Positions 44,699 through 55,813 of a stretch of DNA of 64,000 bases are shown piece by piece. Origin of the DNA: Hypoxylon rubiginosum (taxonomy: Eukaryota > Ascomycota > Sordariomycetes > Xylariales > Hypoxylaceae); NCBI GenBank assembly GCA_902806565.1, contig CADCXA010000011.1, positions 310,001 to 374,000 on the forward strand, read 5' to 3'. Under the pieces are notes generated by a model. That model did no database searches, was not told the origin of the DNA, and worked only from the letters and a program-made list of their open reading frames with translations. The translations under genes and the position numbers were made by a program. The number at the start of each line of letters is the position of its first letter. Position 1 is the first letter of the stretch.

Positions 44699-47320
44699 AT
44701 GGGAATCAAAGGGTTAATACTCGATGCCGTTTGCCATATACTCACTACGTAAGGTTACGCTGACATTTGGTTCAGAATATACAAAGAAATCGGCGCTGGT
44801 ACACGGATATCGCTAACCAAGCTCGCCATCGAAAAACTTGAGGGGACTGGCCAACCCTTGCGCCTAGCTATAGATATCTCCATATGGCAATTCCAGGTCC
44901 AGGCCGCTCGAGGTGGCTCAAACCCGGCTATTCGAACGTTATTTTACCGCCTTCTCCGTCTACTCAGCTTGTCTATCCAACCCGTCTTTGTCTTCGACGG
45001 CCCCAACAAGCCAGCTTTCAAGCGGAACAAGCGCTCCGGTAGAGGTGATGGCGTTGCTACTTCTATGGCCAAACGGCTCATCAAGCTGTTCGGCTTTCAA
45101 GTTCATGATGCCCCAGGCGAGGCAGAAGCTGAGTGCGCGCTACTGCAACTGCGCGGCATCGTCGATGCCGTGCTCAGCGAGGATGTCGATACCATCATGT
45201 TTGGCTGCACGCGAACGCTAAGAAACTGGTCCTCCGAAGGCGCAAAGGGCAGCAAGACGCCAACCCACGTATCCATGTACGACACCGAGGAGTTGCGGAA
45301 GAATGGCACCGGCCTAGATCGAGAAGGGATGGTGCTAGTTGCTCTGATGAGCGGCGGTGATTATCTCCCAGAAGGTATTCCGGGTGCTGGCGTTAAGCTG
45401 GCTTGTGAGGCTGCTCGAGCTGGTTTTGGGAAGTCTTTATGCAGACTGAAAAAGTCCGATACCTCTGAACTGGCTAGTTGGAGGGAGTGGTTGACCTACG
45501 AATTGCGGCACAACGAAAGTGGTTTCTTCAGGACGAGACACAAGGCATTATCCGTACCTGAGAGTTTCCCTAATCTCGACGTCCTCAGGTACTACACTCA
45601 CCCTGTGGTGTCGCCTACATATGTGCTCGATAGGCTGAGAGACCAGTCCTGGGATAGGGCAGTTGACGTTCGAGGACTACGTGAGTTCGTCCGCGAAACC
45701 TTCGATTGGAATTATCGAATAGGGGCTGTCAAATTCATCCGGGTCCTAGCTCCCTGCTTACTGGTACGAAAGATGATGGCACGAAATGTCCGGGCTGATC
45801 ACGGTACACAGCTCGTTGCGGATTTAGAAAGGGAAGAATCTGAGCTAGTGACATTAATCACGAGCAGGCGAACTCATTTTAGCACAGACGCTACCCCTGA
45901 ATTGCGCATATCCTTCATACCAACGAAAATTGTGGGTTATGATTTTCAAGAAGAGCCGGACGAAGTCATTGATTACGGACGGGATGGTCTAGCGCTTAAT
46001 AGCGATGACGATTTTGAGGCACACGTGGAAGTTGACGAATCAGAAGCTACCGTGAAGCACGGCAGCAGGAAGCCATTCGTTCCCACGGGACCAGACTTGG
46101 TCTGGATACCGGAAACCATAGCGAAACTTGGAATACCTATTACAGTCAAGGACTGGGAGGAAGCACAACACGCCAAGGTAGCTCGCCAGAAAACCAAAGC
46201 TCAGAGGCCAAAGGGGAAAATCGGTGGTGCGAATACCGGTGCCCTGGACAAATTTGTCAAAGTCACCAAAAATATTTCACGGAGCAAAGATGCTGTTCCA
46301 GCATCTCCTCATCCAGTATTACTCGTCCCGAATAGGGGTCCGGTTGATAACGCTGAGCTTCCGTCACAGGACCAACCTCCCACTCTCCCGTCTAATCAGG
46401 CACCACAGAAAGCGCGACCTACAAGATCCAGTAAGCAGCCCAAATCCAAGTCCACAACCAGGAATGCATCCCCAGCATCGAGGCCGGACGCGAATACCAA
46501 GAACCCCTGGACGATTGCCGGCTCACAAAAGAGTGTCAGGGTGGCCGGGGCCAAGTCGGCAAAAGCTTCCGAGACAATTACTATATCCTCTAGCCCACCT
46601 ACGTCGCCTAACCAGGATCGGTATTCCTCTATAAGTCAACCTGATGATTTTACGGCACAGACCAACTCTCCGCCCTCAAGCCCCCCCAAGCGGCGCTCCG
46701 TCACACCGACAAGATCGCCGAGAGACAGCTATGTGGCATTGCACCGTCATGCAGTAGCGAGAGCCCACAGTCCGTCGCCGAAGTCGAGTGAGAAGAAGCC
46801 ACAGCGTAAGCTAGCTAGGACAACATCACTCCCTGTCAAGCAAAGTCCACTCAAATTACGTACCGAAAGAAGTAGCGTGCGGCATTTTGCACGAGCGCAG
46901 ACGGTAGCGGTAGAAGCGCCACTCTCGGATTTAGACGATGACAGTGAACTAGACCTACCGCCACTTGGCATCGTCGGAAAATTGCCCAGGGAGAGTCCAG
47001 CCAACAGCTTTGCCGTATTTCGATCAGCCGAGACCCTAAAGCCGCAATGCAGACGGCAAGAAATAGAGAAGACAAATAATCAGTCTACGTTAGACGGCAC
47101 TTTCAGCACCACCAAGAGGACTACCAAAATATACATGCCCCGCAAAAGCGAGCCCGGTTTCTTCAGAGAGGTCGAAGTCGAGGTCGACGAGGCCGATGAA
47201 CTACTGACAGATACCAAGACACATGCTGCCATGGCCGCCCCGCAGAATACCTTCGGTAAGGGAGCTACGGCGTGGAGACGCAGCGACATCTCGTGCATTG
47301 ATTTAACGGGAGAGGATTAG
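44699..47320 (+). CDS. GEN1: Holliday junction 5' flap endonuclease of the GEN1/Yen1 (XPG/Rad2) family
   Basis: Exon 1 (44699-44712) has only 14 bases; a 63-base intron with an unusual GTTAAT donor joins it to exon 2 (44776-47320), restoring the conserved start MGIKG-IYKEIGAGTRISL. The product has 852 residues. The XPG N-terminal block shows LAIDISIWQFQ and VFVFDGPNKPAFKRNKR; the XPG-I block shows DAPGEAEAECALL and AVLSEDVDTIMFG; GGDYLPEGIPGAG is the H2TH entry. These supply the acidic metal-binding residues of the family, all present. A chromodomain-like segment (VDYGRD, PDLVWIPETIAKLGIPITV) follows near 390-440, as in other GEN1 proteins. The C-terminal half is a Ser/Pro/Lys-rich disordered tail with SP and TP sites, which in Yen1 relatives carries cell-cycle phosphorylation and nuclear import signals. 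Role: symmetric resolution of recombination junctions. Confidence 0.93.
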
Positions 47321-48319
47321 AAAATGAGGACAATCGAGCCGGAGGAGCATCAAAGGTTCGATTGTGGTATCTGGAACTCTACTCGGGGTGGGAACCTTGG
47401 GTGGCAGACTTATACAATAAATCCGAAAGGGATGGTCCACGGGGTGGCCATATGGAACTGAACAAACGCTCCTTGAACGACTGAGGCTTTAGAATCCCGT
47501 AGTGCGTCCTAGCCATCCGCCCTGGTTGGACAGCATACCTATGATAACGAGGCGTATAAGAGGAGCACGAAGAACGATGAGTAGGTGGAATGAGACGGCT
47601 TTGTCCCGTCAATTAACTGCTCAGAATCGCAGACCAAGGAGTGAAATGGACCTCCCGCCTACGCATAGCACCTTTGGTCTGTCAATATTTCTGGATAATG
47701 CCATCCCAACTCAGAATAGACCCTCCAAGCATAAGCCCGAAGATGCCCGTCTTTGGGCTTAGGTATCTAAAGTAAAGTATGCAAATCACAAACATAAAGA
47801 GTAATATAGAGCGTCATTGGAATATTCTCATAGGCTGAATCCTCGTATATGATCTGGTACTCGTACTATAAACGCAAGTAAATCAAGAAATAGATGTAGG
47901 TATCGATGGGTATCCTGTAGTGGTATGCTGTAATAATTTCCCATGAAGACTCCTCCAACCACAAATAAGCCAATATAATACGAATCCCGACCAAACCAGG
48001 GTCGGACGCATTAGAAAGAACACCACATCATTGTCATTACAGATAGGTGACGCTTCTGCCATGACCAAATTGTAATCGTGAGAGGATAGATCGCAGCGCG
48101 GAATCTACACGCCAACACGTCTTTGATCTAGCCATAGGCGGGACAATATCCTAACCCGCTTCGTTTCGTCTCATTTGTCTCGTCTCGTCTCATTTCGTTC
48201 TTCTTATTTCGTCTTAGATCGTGTTGTTTCATATCAAGTCACATCACCTCGCTTCTTACCTGGCTCTCGTGGTGCTCGCATCCCGAACCATCCTGAACCA
48301 TGCTGCTGCTGCCGCCTTT
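47321..48319. other. Convergent 3' region between GEN1 and BTB genes
   Basis: One kilobase between converging stop codons. Reading frames at 47502-47762 and elsewhere carry no recognisable domain. A repetitive TCGTCTCATTT-type stretch lies at 48159-48212. No RNA gene is seen. Confidence 0.5.
48159..48212. repeat. Imperfect TTCGTCTCATTT repeats
   Basis: Several TCGTCTC and CATTT units alternate over about 54 bases, about 110 bases beyond the BTB stop codon, so likely within or just past its 3' end. Confidence 0.65.
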
Positions 48320-49972
48320 TCAATCCTCAATAGCCCACGGCAGGTCTCTCTCCATAACCCGCACGCACGTTAGGTAGCTCGTCATGCCGCTCGCAGCCAC
48401 GGGGGCGTTAGAAATTCCAGCATCATTATTACCTCCCGTGGTAGCGCATCGTTCCAGCTCGAGTTCCAACTCGCTCCCCATCAGTGGACGGACGATTTCC
48501 CGCGCGGCACTCTTTAGTTCGTCGATACGCTTCTCGAAGCGTCGCAAGTTATCACGCGAGTAGAGTTCGGGTGTTAGCTTAAGAAAACGCTTACACTCGT
48601 CGTGGCCGAGATATCCGGCGCCTGCAACAGACCCTAGTGTGCGGTAGGTGCGGCCTAGGCTCGCGAGGTTCGGGGCCGTCGGTATTGAGGCAACCACTAC
48701 AGCTGCAGAGCGAGACGAATGTCCTCTGGAAGAGGAGGGAGGAGGGGGAGGTAAGGGCGGCGGCGATGTGTTATCCGCGAGCCACTGGCGGAAGAAAGAC
48801 ACGGCAAGCCAATCGAGATAGGACGAGCCAGGGGAGACACGTTCGCCACGGGAATTGGTTAGGCTGAGACGGAAAAGACGGCCCTCGATCCGAGAAACCG
48901 TCTCCTCGAGCTCGTCAACTTTGTCTTCGATAATGTCAAGAACGATATCCGGAAACGAGTGACGGATGCTTCGCTCTCCCGCGGGCCATTGTCCCACTAC
49001 ATGTATCAAAGCCTCTTGGAAGATGACTTTGCTTCGGCTCAGATAGCCCAGTCGCAGATAGCTAACAGGATATTTGGCAATCTGCTTCCATAGGCGACTT
49101 TGAAACTGCAGTAGGTGATGGTCGACACGAGGCCCTACAACAGCCAATGCGTCGTACTGGTCTGCTAGGGTCAGAAGGGATTTACACTGCACATAGGCGT
49201 CGGCAATGTTGATGCCGTCGAGGACCGGCGGGTAGTTGTAAAAAATGCGAAAGAGATTGTCATAATCACGAAGGAGGTCGGCATCGGCTTGGGTAAGGGG
49301 CGGAGATTGGTCCACTTTCGTCGGCGACAGGGAGAGATTCGCGACGGAGCGGAAGAAGGCACTGGTAGAATGCGTATGCGAATGGGCTGCTGTCTTGCGG
49401 GCGGTGGCGGTGTTGGCAGAGGCGACCGCTCCTCCGAAGAGCGAGCTTGGCTGCGTTGAACTGGCTGAACTAGCTGAGCCGGGAGTGCCAGCCTCCTTCT
49501 GTATTAACATGGGTATATCGTCGTGGCCGCTGCCCGGGTCCAACTCATAGCGCCATCGTTTAAGCGGCGTAGGGGAGTCTGCGCCGGGTCTGGCGACCTC
49601 ATTGCCACCATTGCCAGCGGCTTCCTCTCCTATTCTAGTGAGTTCTCTCGAGGATGGCTCCGGTAGCGGCAGCACGCTCGCCTTGGACCATTCCTGACTA
49701 GTGCTCGCCTCGAAGAATCCCGAGCACCTCGTCAAGGTGTGCTTGTGCAAGAGGTATCTATTCTCCCGTCCACCAGCTCTTATAAGAACCTCGACGTCCC
49801 CCGAGTGACTAAAGACGGGAAATTCGTTCTGCGGGATGTAGGAGCTCCCGCCCGCATGAGACCGGTTGTACCGCTTACTGCGAGAGGACGCATGGGGGCG
49901 GGAGGCGGTGCGCGCCGAAACAACAGAGGAAGGGCCGCGGAGGGTGAGGGGCTGATCGGGTTGCGAGACCAT
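48320..49972 (-). CDS. BTB/POZ-domain protein, fungal type
   Basis: An intronless frame encodes 550 residues from the ATG at 49972. After a Ser-rich N-terminus, residues about 57-100 open a BTB domain: SGDVEVLIRAGGRENRYLLHKHTLTRCSGFFEAS. The domain is interrupted by a long low-complexity insert (about 105-225, Gly/Ser/Ala-rich) and resumes at LLRDYDNLFRIFYNYPPVL and IADAYVQCKSLLTLADQYDA. A helical C-terminal part follows with a poly-Pro/Ser stretch (about 400-420). BTB domains mediate dimerisation and often bridge Cul3 ligases or transcription factors. There is no kelch, MATH, zinc-finger or ankyrin partner domain, so the role is open. Fungi have many BTB-only proteins of this layout; this looks like a conserved single-copy type, though I cannot name it. 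Confidence 0.85.
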   Translation of the reverse strand: MVSQPDQPLTLRGPSSVVSARTASRPHASSRSKRYNRSHAGGSSYIPQNEFPVFSHSGDVEVLIRAGGRENRYLLHKHTLTRCSGFFEASTSQEWSKASVLPLPEPSSRELTRIGEEAAGNGGNEVARPGADSPTPLKRWRYELDPGSGHDDIPMLIQKEAGTPGSASSASSTQPSSLFGGAVASANTATARKTAAHSHTHSTSAFFRSVANLSLSPTKVDQSPPLTQADADLLRDYDNLFRIFYNYPPVLDGINIADAYVQCKSLLTLADQYDALAVVGPRVDHHLLQFQSRLWKQIAKYPVSYLRLGYLSRSKVIFQEALIHVVGQWPAGERSIRHSFPDIVLDIIEDKVDELEETVSRIEGRLFRLSLTNSRGERVSPGSSYLDWLAVSFFRQWLADNTSPPPLPPPPPSSSRGHSSRSAAVVVASIPTAPNLASLGRTYRTLGSVAGAGYLGHDECKRFLKLTPELYSRDNLRRFEKRIDELKSAAREIVRPLMGSELELELERCATTGGNNDAGISNAPVAASGMTSYLTCVRVMERDLPWAIED

Positions 49973-50142
49973 GAATACTAAGCTCGAGTCTCGAATTGAT
50001 GGGTAGGGTCAGACTCGAGGACTAAGAGGACTCGAGGGCCGGAGGACCTGGACAATGGAGATTGGAGATTGTAGATTGGAGGTAGCTAATAGGATAAGTA
50101 TCGGAAGGATGATTAGGAGCGTGATGAGTTGATGAATTGATG

Positions 50143-50210
50143 TATAGACAATAGACAATAGACAATAGACAATAGACCATAGATCATAGACCATAGATCA
50201 TAGACCATAG
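50143..50210. repeat. ATAGACA then ATAGACC/ATAGATC tandem repeats
   Basis: About four ATAGACA units pass into alternating ATAGACC and ATAGATC units of seven bases over 68 bases, about 170-240 bases upstream of the BTB start. The change of unit within one array indicates two expansion events. Confidence 0.85.
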
Positions 50211-51513
50211 GTAGATACCGGATGCGGCGTCTGATTGCGATAGGACGGCAGAGGCGCAGCCACATGTGGCTCCCACGGTATCGAGTCTGGAAAGGCCTGT
50301 TGCGGCTGTGCAATGGTGGTGCCGGTATGCTGGTATCTTGGTGTCGCGATTTCGCCACAGCAGTTTCGATATTGGATAGGCGGCCTCTATAGGATGGCCA
50401 ACGACGAAAACCTTACAGAATGAGGGAGAGAAAAGGCGAAAAGAAGAAGAAGAAGAAAAGAGCAAAGTGGTGAGGGATCACGTCGCAAAGTTGGTATAAT
50501 ATATACCTAGGTGACTAGGTGACTAGATTAACACGATCCAATATAAGTATGAATGGTTTGTCGCGCTTCTTTTCTTCCTTTCTACCGCGTCCTTGTTTAT
50601 TGTATCACCTACACCTACTCGAAGTTTGCCCTGTACGAGGACATGGACATGGACGTTCGAGTGATTCGAAGCCAATGCATGTGCCTTGAGAATGCCTAGG
50701 CTACCTCCTACCAGGTAGGTACCTTAGGTAGGCTAGGTAATATGTATGTAGGCTGGTAGCCAAGGTAAATGACGGGCTAAGAACCGGTGCAGAGGCAAAG
50801 CTAAATCGGCCAGCAGCGGATAGCCTATCGATAACGTCGGAACATTTGGAAATTTGTGGTCAAGTGAGGACCAGCTGACCAGTCCCTTCAACCACGTCTC
50901 AAAACCTTGGAAGAAAGGGTATAAAAAAGGGGGGGAGCATGTATAGGTGCATTATGAAATTGCATAAAATAATACCTAGGTATATACACACATGTATATA
51001 CGCACATTCAAATATCCAACTACCAGACTGCCATATTATAATACGGCCTTGTACAATAATGATTAGGTGTCCCAGTTTTGCTCCATCGTTTGGACCTCCT
51101 ATATCAATCATGAATGGCTAGAATCTAATAAAATCTACCTAAGTAATGTTCTGCATCTCCAATCCCAGCTAGACTTGGTCTATAGATCCCACTGAACGAA
51201 TACTACCCTATTGTTGCCCAATCACTTCTTTTTGCTAAGGCAGCAAATCTAACGACATAGATTGCTATATAAGACGAGATGCCGTCCCAATTTTTTGTAT
51301 TGTAGACGTAAACTGCGATGAAAAGACTTTTGGGGGAAAATCAACATCGTCGAATTTCTATGGTACAAGTTATGAATGTCGTGCAAACGCCTTTGGGAAA
51401 GAAAACCCAAACCCCATAAATTTTGAGCGTCAAATCGCAAACGGCTCCCATCCGTGTAGGTAGAGCCGTTCAAGTTAAAACCGATAGGTAAAATGGCGTC
51501 CGTTTCGAACGCA

Positions 51514-51535
51514 CCCAGCCCAGCCCAGCCCAGCC
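51514..51535. repeat. Four tandem CCCAG units
   Basis: A short 5-base repeat about 80 bases past the stop codon of the gene at 51614. Confidence 0.8.
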
Positions 51536-51613
51536 AATTTCCATGTTACCTCTCACCAAGCCACGTCCAGCATATCTTACATCAGAAGCAATCAGTCACC
51601 TCTTCCCAGCAGC

Positions 51614-52576
51614 TTAGTTCATGTCCATTTCGACGTCGACCGGAGTTGCCCTAACATCCAAGGGAATGGTCTCGACCGGTTTAGGTGATTCCGCGGCAAA
51701 CATGACCTCGGCTCCTTCGAAAACGGGAGGAGACATCCTGAGATTGGCGAATGCTTGGTTCAGATCTTTACTCACAAGCTGGCCTCGACGCAGATCCTCG
51801 GCAAATAGGAAGAATCCTTCCGCGGCTTCGACGAGGTAGGATTGGAGGCCCTTGCTTTCCAGCTGGATTCGAACGTTGGTGACGGGGAAGTGATTCTCGA
51901 TGTATTTTGCCCACCCACGAGCTGCTGCTTGAATGTGATCGTCCCCGCTGATACGGCTCCATCCGATCCCGAGGTGAAGGGTGAAATTGTCAACGGTTGG
52001 CTGACTGCTCATATCTGCGGATAGGCCGGGAGTACCTGCGGCTAGGTCGGTGTCGCGGACGGGGCTGGAGCGATTGTTTTGAGGCTGGCTGCCGGGGACC
52101 GCGATGGCCGTCATATCCAATCTTTGCGACTTGCTGCTTCTGAGTGATGGCCGGTCTTGCTGGTTGATGGCACGTGCTTCTTCGTTTTTGCGCACATTAT
52201 CTGTGGTTGCCTTTTCTTCGACCCAGGTACCCGACTGGCTGCCTGCATCAGCAGTATATGACGAGGGCGACTTGACGAGTGTCATCCCTTCGCCGTATAC
52301 CCACTCGTCTTCTGGCTCCTTGACGGGCTCGATGGTCTCAAGCTTGGCCTCTTCGACGTCGAGGTTGACTCCCGCCTCGTCCCTGGATCGCTTGCGGCCA
52401 GCAGTTAACGGAGCTGTGGTGTGAAGCTGAGACCACGGAGAAGAGGTGCCAAGAGTCCTGGGCCGGCTGAAGGGGGAGGGCTGATGCGAGAATGGAGACA
52501 AGCCGAACGCGCCTTGGTGAGCGGCACTTGGCGACATGGTGAGGACTGGAGACGAGGTGCGTTCGAAAGAACCCAT
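51614..52576 (-). CDS. Conserved-looking fungal protein of unknown function (320 residues)
   Basis: A single exon encodes 320 residues from the ATG at 52576. The first 190 residues are low-complexity (Ser/Pro/Thr), with a basic RKRSRDEA patch near 62-69 that could be a nuclear localisation signal and an acidic segment with DEWVYGEGMTLVKSP near 90-104. The C-terminal part looks folded: NFTLHLGIGWSRISGDD, AARGWAKYIENHFP, VRIQLESKGLQSYLVEA and GFFLFAEDLRRGQLVSKDL. I do not recognise the domain. A basic patch plus a compact C-terminal domain suggests a nuclear protein, which is inference only. Codon use and Kozak context (ACCC before ATGGG) match a genuine gene. It has a long upstream region of about 2 kb. 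Confidence 0.78.
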   Translation of the reverse strand: MGSFERTSSPVLTMSPSAAHQGAFGLSPFSHQPSPFSRPRTLGTSSPWSQLHTTAPLTAGRKRSRDEAGVNLDVEEAKLETIEPVKEPEDEWVYGEGMTLVKSPSSYTADAGSQSGTWVEEKATTDNVRKNEEARAINQQDRPSLRSSKSQRLDMTAIAVPGSQPQNNRSSPVRDTDLAAGTPGLSADMSSQPTVDNFTLHLGIGWSRISGDDHIQAAARGWAKYIENHFPVTNVRIQLESKGLQSYLVEAAEGFFLFAEDLRRGQLVSKDLNQAFANLRMSPPVFEGAEVMFAAESPKPVETIPLDVRATPVDVEMDMN

Positions 52577-54664
52577 TTTGAATCTGTTAGCACTAGATAT
52601 CAGGTAAGATATGCAAAGAAACTGGTTAGATATCTAATCTTAAGTTAAAGATGTAGACAGGGAGATGGTGCCGCGTGCGGGCAAGAATCGAATGTATGGT
52701 CGACGGAGACAGCGAGGCGGCTGCGTCAAAGAAAACGAACAGAAAGGGCCAATTGATCTAGGAGAAGTGAGTAGGGCTCTGAAAAGACAAGATACGACTC
52801 GACAATGCGTGACCTGATGGTAATCGACGGGTTGAAAGGATGGTATGCAGGCAGCCGCCAGCACAGTAGTAAAGGTGAAAGGCCCGAAGGAGGTAGGTAG
52901 GTAGGTGTACGAGGTAGGTATGGATATGGATGGGTGGACGGATACGTCGCTATGTACCAGTGCGTGACGGAAAAGAAGGGAAAAGAAGCGGTATGGAGAT
53001 GGTTATGTATGTAATATTGCTGGGGAGGGAAGAGTTTAAGAATAGGGATAGAACGCGGTAAGTGAGGATAAGAGAGATGGGTATGGTATGGCTGGACGGT
53101 TGGGAAGGATCATGTAAGAAATAGGAAGAAAAAAAAAGAGAGAAACAAGAAGCACGGGAGCTTTTTGCGGGAGAGACAGGCGGAGACAAGGATGATTTAT
53201 GTTATTAGTGCTGAAATAGATGACGGGAGACGGTGGAGAGAGAGAGGGAGAGGGAGAGGTGTACGGAGTCGGTTACACGGTGCTGCAGCGTCGCAATGAA
53301 GGCATGTAGGCGAGGGAACGGAGTGTTAGTTCCATAAGTATAGGTAAGCTGCAAGACCCGGGGCGGGCTGGGCGGGCTTGAGACCTGGGCCGTTGGCTTG
53401 TTGAACTGTTGAACCGTGGAGGCTGCAAAAGAGAAGAAAGGGTAGGGATGGGCTTGTCCTGTCGGCCGCTGCGGATAGGCAGATAGAAAGCAAAGGAAGT
53501 ACCGCTACCACGGCTAGGACCAGCGTAGGTACATTACTTGGAGAAGTGTGGACCTTGACTTGCTCAGACCACTTTTGATGTTCGTGGAGAAATCGGGGGG
53601 ATGCACAGAATTCGGTAAGGCGATAAATGTTGACCAATGTGACCAAAAAGGGGGGGCTGGCTGGCTGGAGGGTTTAAAGAGGAGAGGGCTACGTAATGTG
53701 ATTGGTTGGGAAGCTGGCTACGGCTACCCACTGCGGCCACGATTAGGTATTAGGTACATGTAGCATGTACATATAATACATACATGTGTGTATATAAGAC
53801 ACATGCATGTAAGGTGACTTGCTTGGCAACTAAAGGGGGCCGAAATCCTTCACAGCAAACTTGGCCTGTCGGCGCTGCGGCGTCCATGGCTATCCATTAC
53901 CGGTTTACGCCCGTTCTGCCGTTCTAAAATACCATTGGTGCTGATCGCGATTTGCTGCATACCTCGTGCGACTACCTGTATAATATACAATATACATGTG
54001 TATTGGCCTTATGTGCATAAGCACTAAGAGGTGACATTCATAAGAAACGAAAGGAAAAACTGATTGACCGGATACCAGGGATTTCCATTTAGGTACCCCA
54101 GAGTTCACCTCCAGCTAGACAGACAAGCAGATCGCCAGTTGGAAGGACGGGAAAAACAAAGAGGCCGGGAACATAACATATGACTGCCCAGGGCTGCCAG
54201 GCAGGTACTCCTATGATCCGTTTTGCTCTTCACCTCCTTTGCCGATAAGATCATTGTCGATATTTTACCTATGTCTAGTATCAGCTGTTTGCGAAACCCC
54301 TTTGTACCTAGTATGCATACCCACATATCACAATGTAGGTAAGAGAGGGCCAGCCCGAGATGAAGCACCCATGCAACAGGTTGAGAACAAATATATACGA
54401 CAAAGCAAACCTGGGGCCTCGCTTGTACAGCCTCCGCATGGAACCCGAAACAAGTTTGGCAGCGTGCTTCAAGCTTGCTGTTCTTCTGTAAGCGGCCGTC
54501 CTATCACGCCAATGAAGCTTTGCTAGCCCGTGAGGGCGTGGGTCGTAACTATGTAGTTAGCTAGGCCTCCCGAGCACATAACATGCATCCAAACACGATT
54601 TCTTCTCTTAACACCAGCCTCATTCATATTCCGGAGGCCTATCCTCTCGAACTCTAGGTAACCC
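52577..54664. other. Upstream region of the gene at 51614 and 3' region of the gene at 54665
   Basis: A 2.1 kb gap between leftward genes. Purine-rich sequence dominates 52960-53260 on the plus strand, so polypyrimidine on the sense strand of the 51614 gene, with (GA)n near 53232-53260 and GGTAGG repeats near 52892-52920. Frames such as 53646-53326 (minus) have no recognisable domain. No RNA gene is seen. Confidence 0.5.
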
Positions 54665-55727
54665 TCAGGATAGAGTTGAGTCCTCGGTATTCTCTCTACC
54701 ATGGTGAAGATCGCGAAATCCGGACGTCCCAAGATCCGAAGACCTGCGAGTGCTTTCCCGAGAGGCGTGATGATACACAGATCGGGAACCGGGACGAGGA
54801 AGGGGAGCAGTATACGATCCGTGGAGATGACTCTGGTGGCGTGCTTCTGGAAGGTTGTGGGGTGTCTGTGGTTGCGACGAAGCCGGAAGGGAATCGTCGT
54901 AGACTCTGAATTCGAGCTCCGTGTTGCTTGTAGAACCTAGCTCATTCTCATACGCCGGCGACGCATAATCAGAGCTAGCTACGCGTAGTGGTGGCGCCGG
55001 CGACGACGATGACGGAATAACTCGGCTGGGAGATCGGACGAAGGACTCCACGAATCTAACGGCCGAACTGACAAGTCGCCTTCTATCTCTACGAGGCTGG
55101 TACGACAAGGTTAACCGGGCCTTTACGTCAGCTCTCGGACCAACTTACTGGAGGACTCGAACGAATATCGACGTGTACCCCTCGGAGAGAGGATCGCCTG
55201 GGAGGAGTTGCTGGTGAATCTTGATCTGCACCGCCACGCCCAGGTCTTGTCCGAATGCCACGTACTGATGGCAGAGACTGCGCGTCTGATACGGACCTCT
55301 TATCTTTCGAGAAGGGCGGCGGGAGCGGTATTGGCAAGTTACCCCAGCCGGGAGGATGCGGCACGTTTGACGAGCTTGAAGTGCCGCTCTGTGATGAGCC
55401 CGGCATGCCCTGAGAGCTGCTTCTAGCAGAATCTGCGCCAGATTTGTGCAGACGCCGTGGCGGGCACGCTAGCAGTCTTGGGCTTTCCTGGATGGACGCC
55501 GGTGAGAGATCTTTAGAGACAATCTCCAGTGCTGATTGGTTTGCATTGCTGTGCACCGACTCCGACTCGTAACTCTTTCGAACGGCACCCGCCTTGCTCT
55601 TGGGACGGAGAGGCAACTGGCCCAAGGCCTCCTCTTTGGCCAAATACTTTCTAAACCGGAAATGGTGCTCAAACTCCTTGACCTCTGTCATGGTCAAAGA
55701 GAGCGTGGTGGGTGGTAGACGCATCAT
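54665..55727 (-). CDS. Two-exon gene for a small basic, Ser/Pro-rich protein of unknown function
   Basis: Exon 1 (55727-55149) and exon 2 (55096-54665) encode 336 residues; the 53-base intron has a GTAAGT donor and CCAG acceptor in phase 0, joining RSSPP to PRRDRRRLVSSAVRFVE. The frame stays open on both sides, which supports a real gene. An alternative start lies 12 codons in (MTEVKEFEHHFRFRKYLAKE), where the most helix-like part begins. The rest is Ser/Pro/Arg-rich with PPRRSSLRG-type basic sites and no visible signal peptide or membrane segment. I do not recognise a family, and the exact start is uncertain. A 24-base G run on the plus strand begins 63 bases upstream of the ATG. Confidence 0.6.
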
Positions 55728-55789
55728 ATCGTCCGAACATGGTTGGCCATGAAGAGGGTCAGTTATCTAGTCATGGTCTTGTACGAGAC

Positions 55790-55813
55790 GGGGGGGGGGG
55801 GGGGGGGGGGGGG
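55790..55813. repeat. Uninterrupted run of 24 G
   Basis: Twenty-four consecutive G residues are seen on the plus strand, C on the sense strand of the gene starting at 55727. The length may be affected by sequencing slippage. Confidence 0.85.

Larger units (their letters stand above)
49973..51613. other. BTB gene upstream region and 3' region of next gene
   Basis: A 1.6 kb gap between two leftward genes. It holds the BTB promoter with a CAATAGA/CATAGAC repeat (50143-50210) and, further right, CCTACC/GGTAGG-rich sequence at 50695-50760 with CTACCAG and CTGGTAG arms. The far right is the 3' region of the gene at 51614, with tandem CCCAG units. No gene or structured RNA is recognised. Confidence 0.5.

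Noticed and set aside
50146..50210. Tandem repeat as a possible CRISPR or centromeric array
   Set aside because: Units are 7 bases without spacers and the array is under 70 bases; a simple microsatellite explains it.
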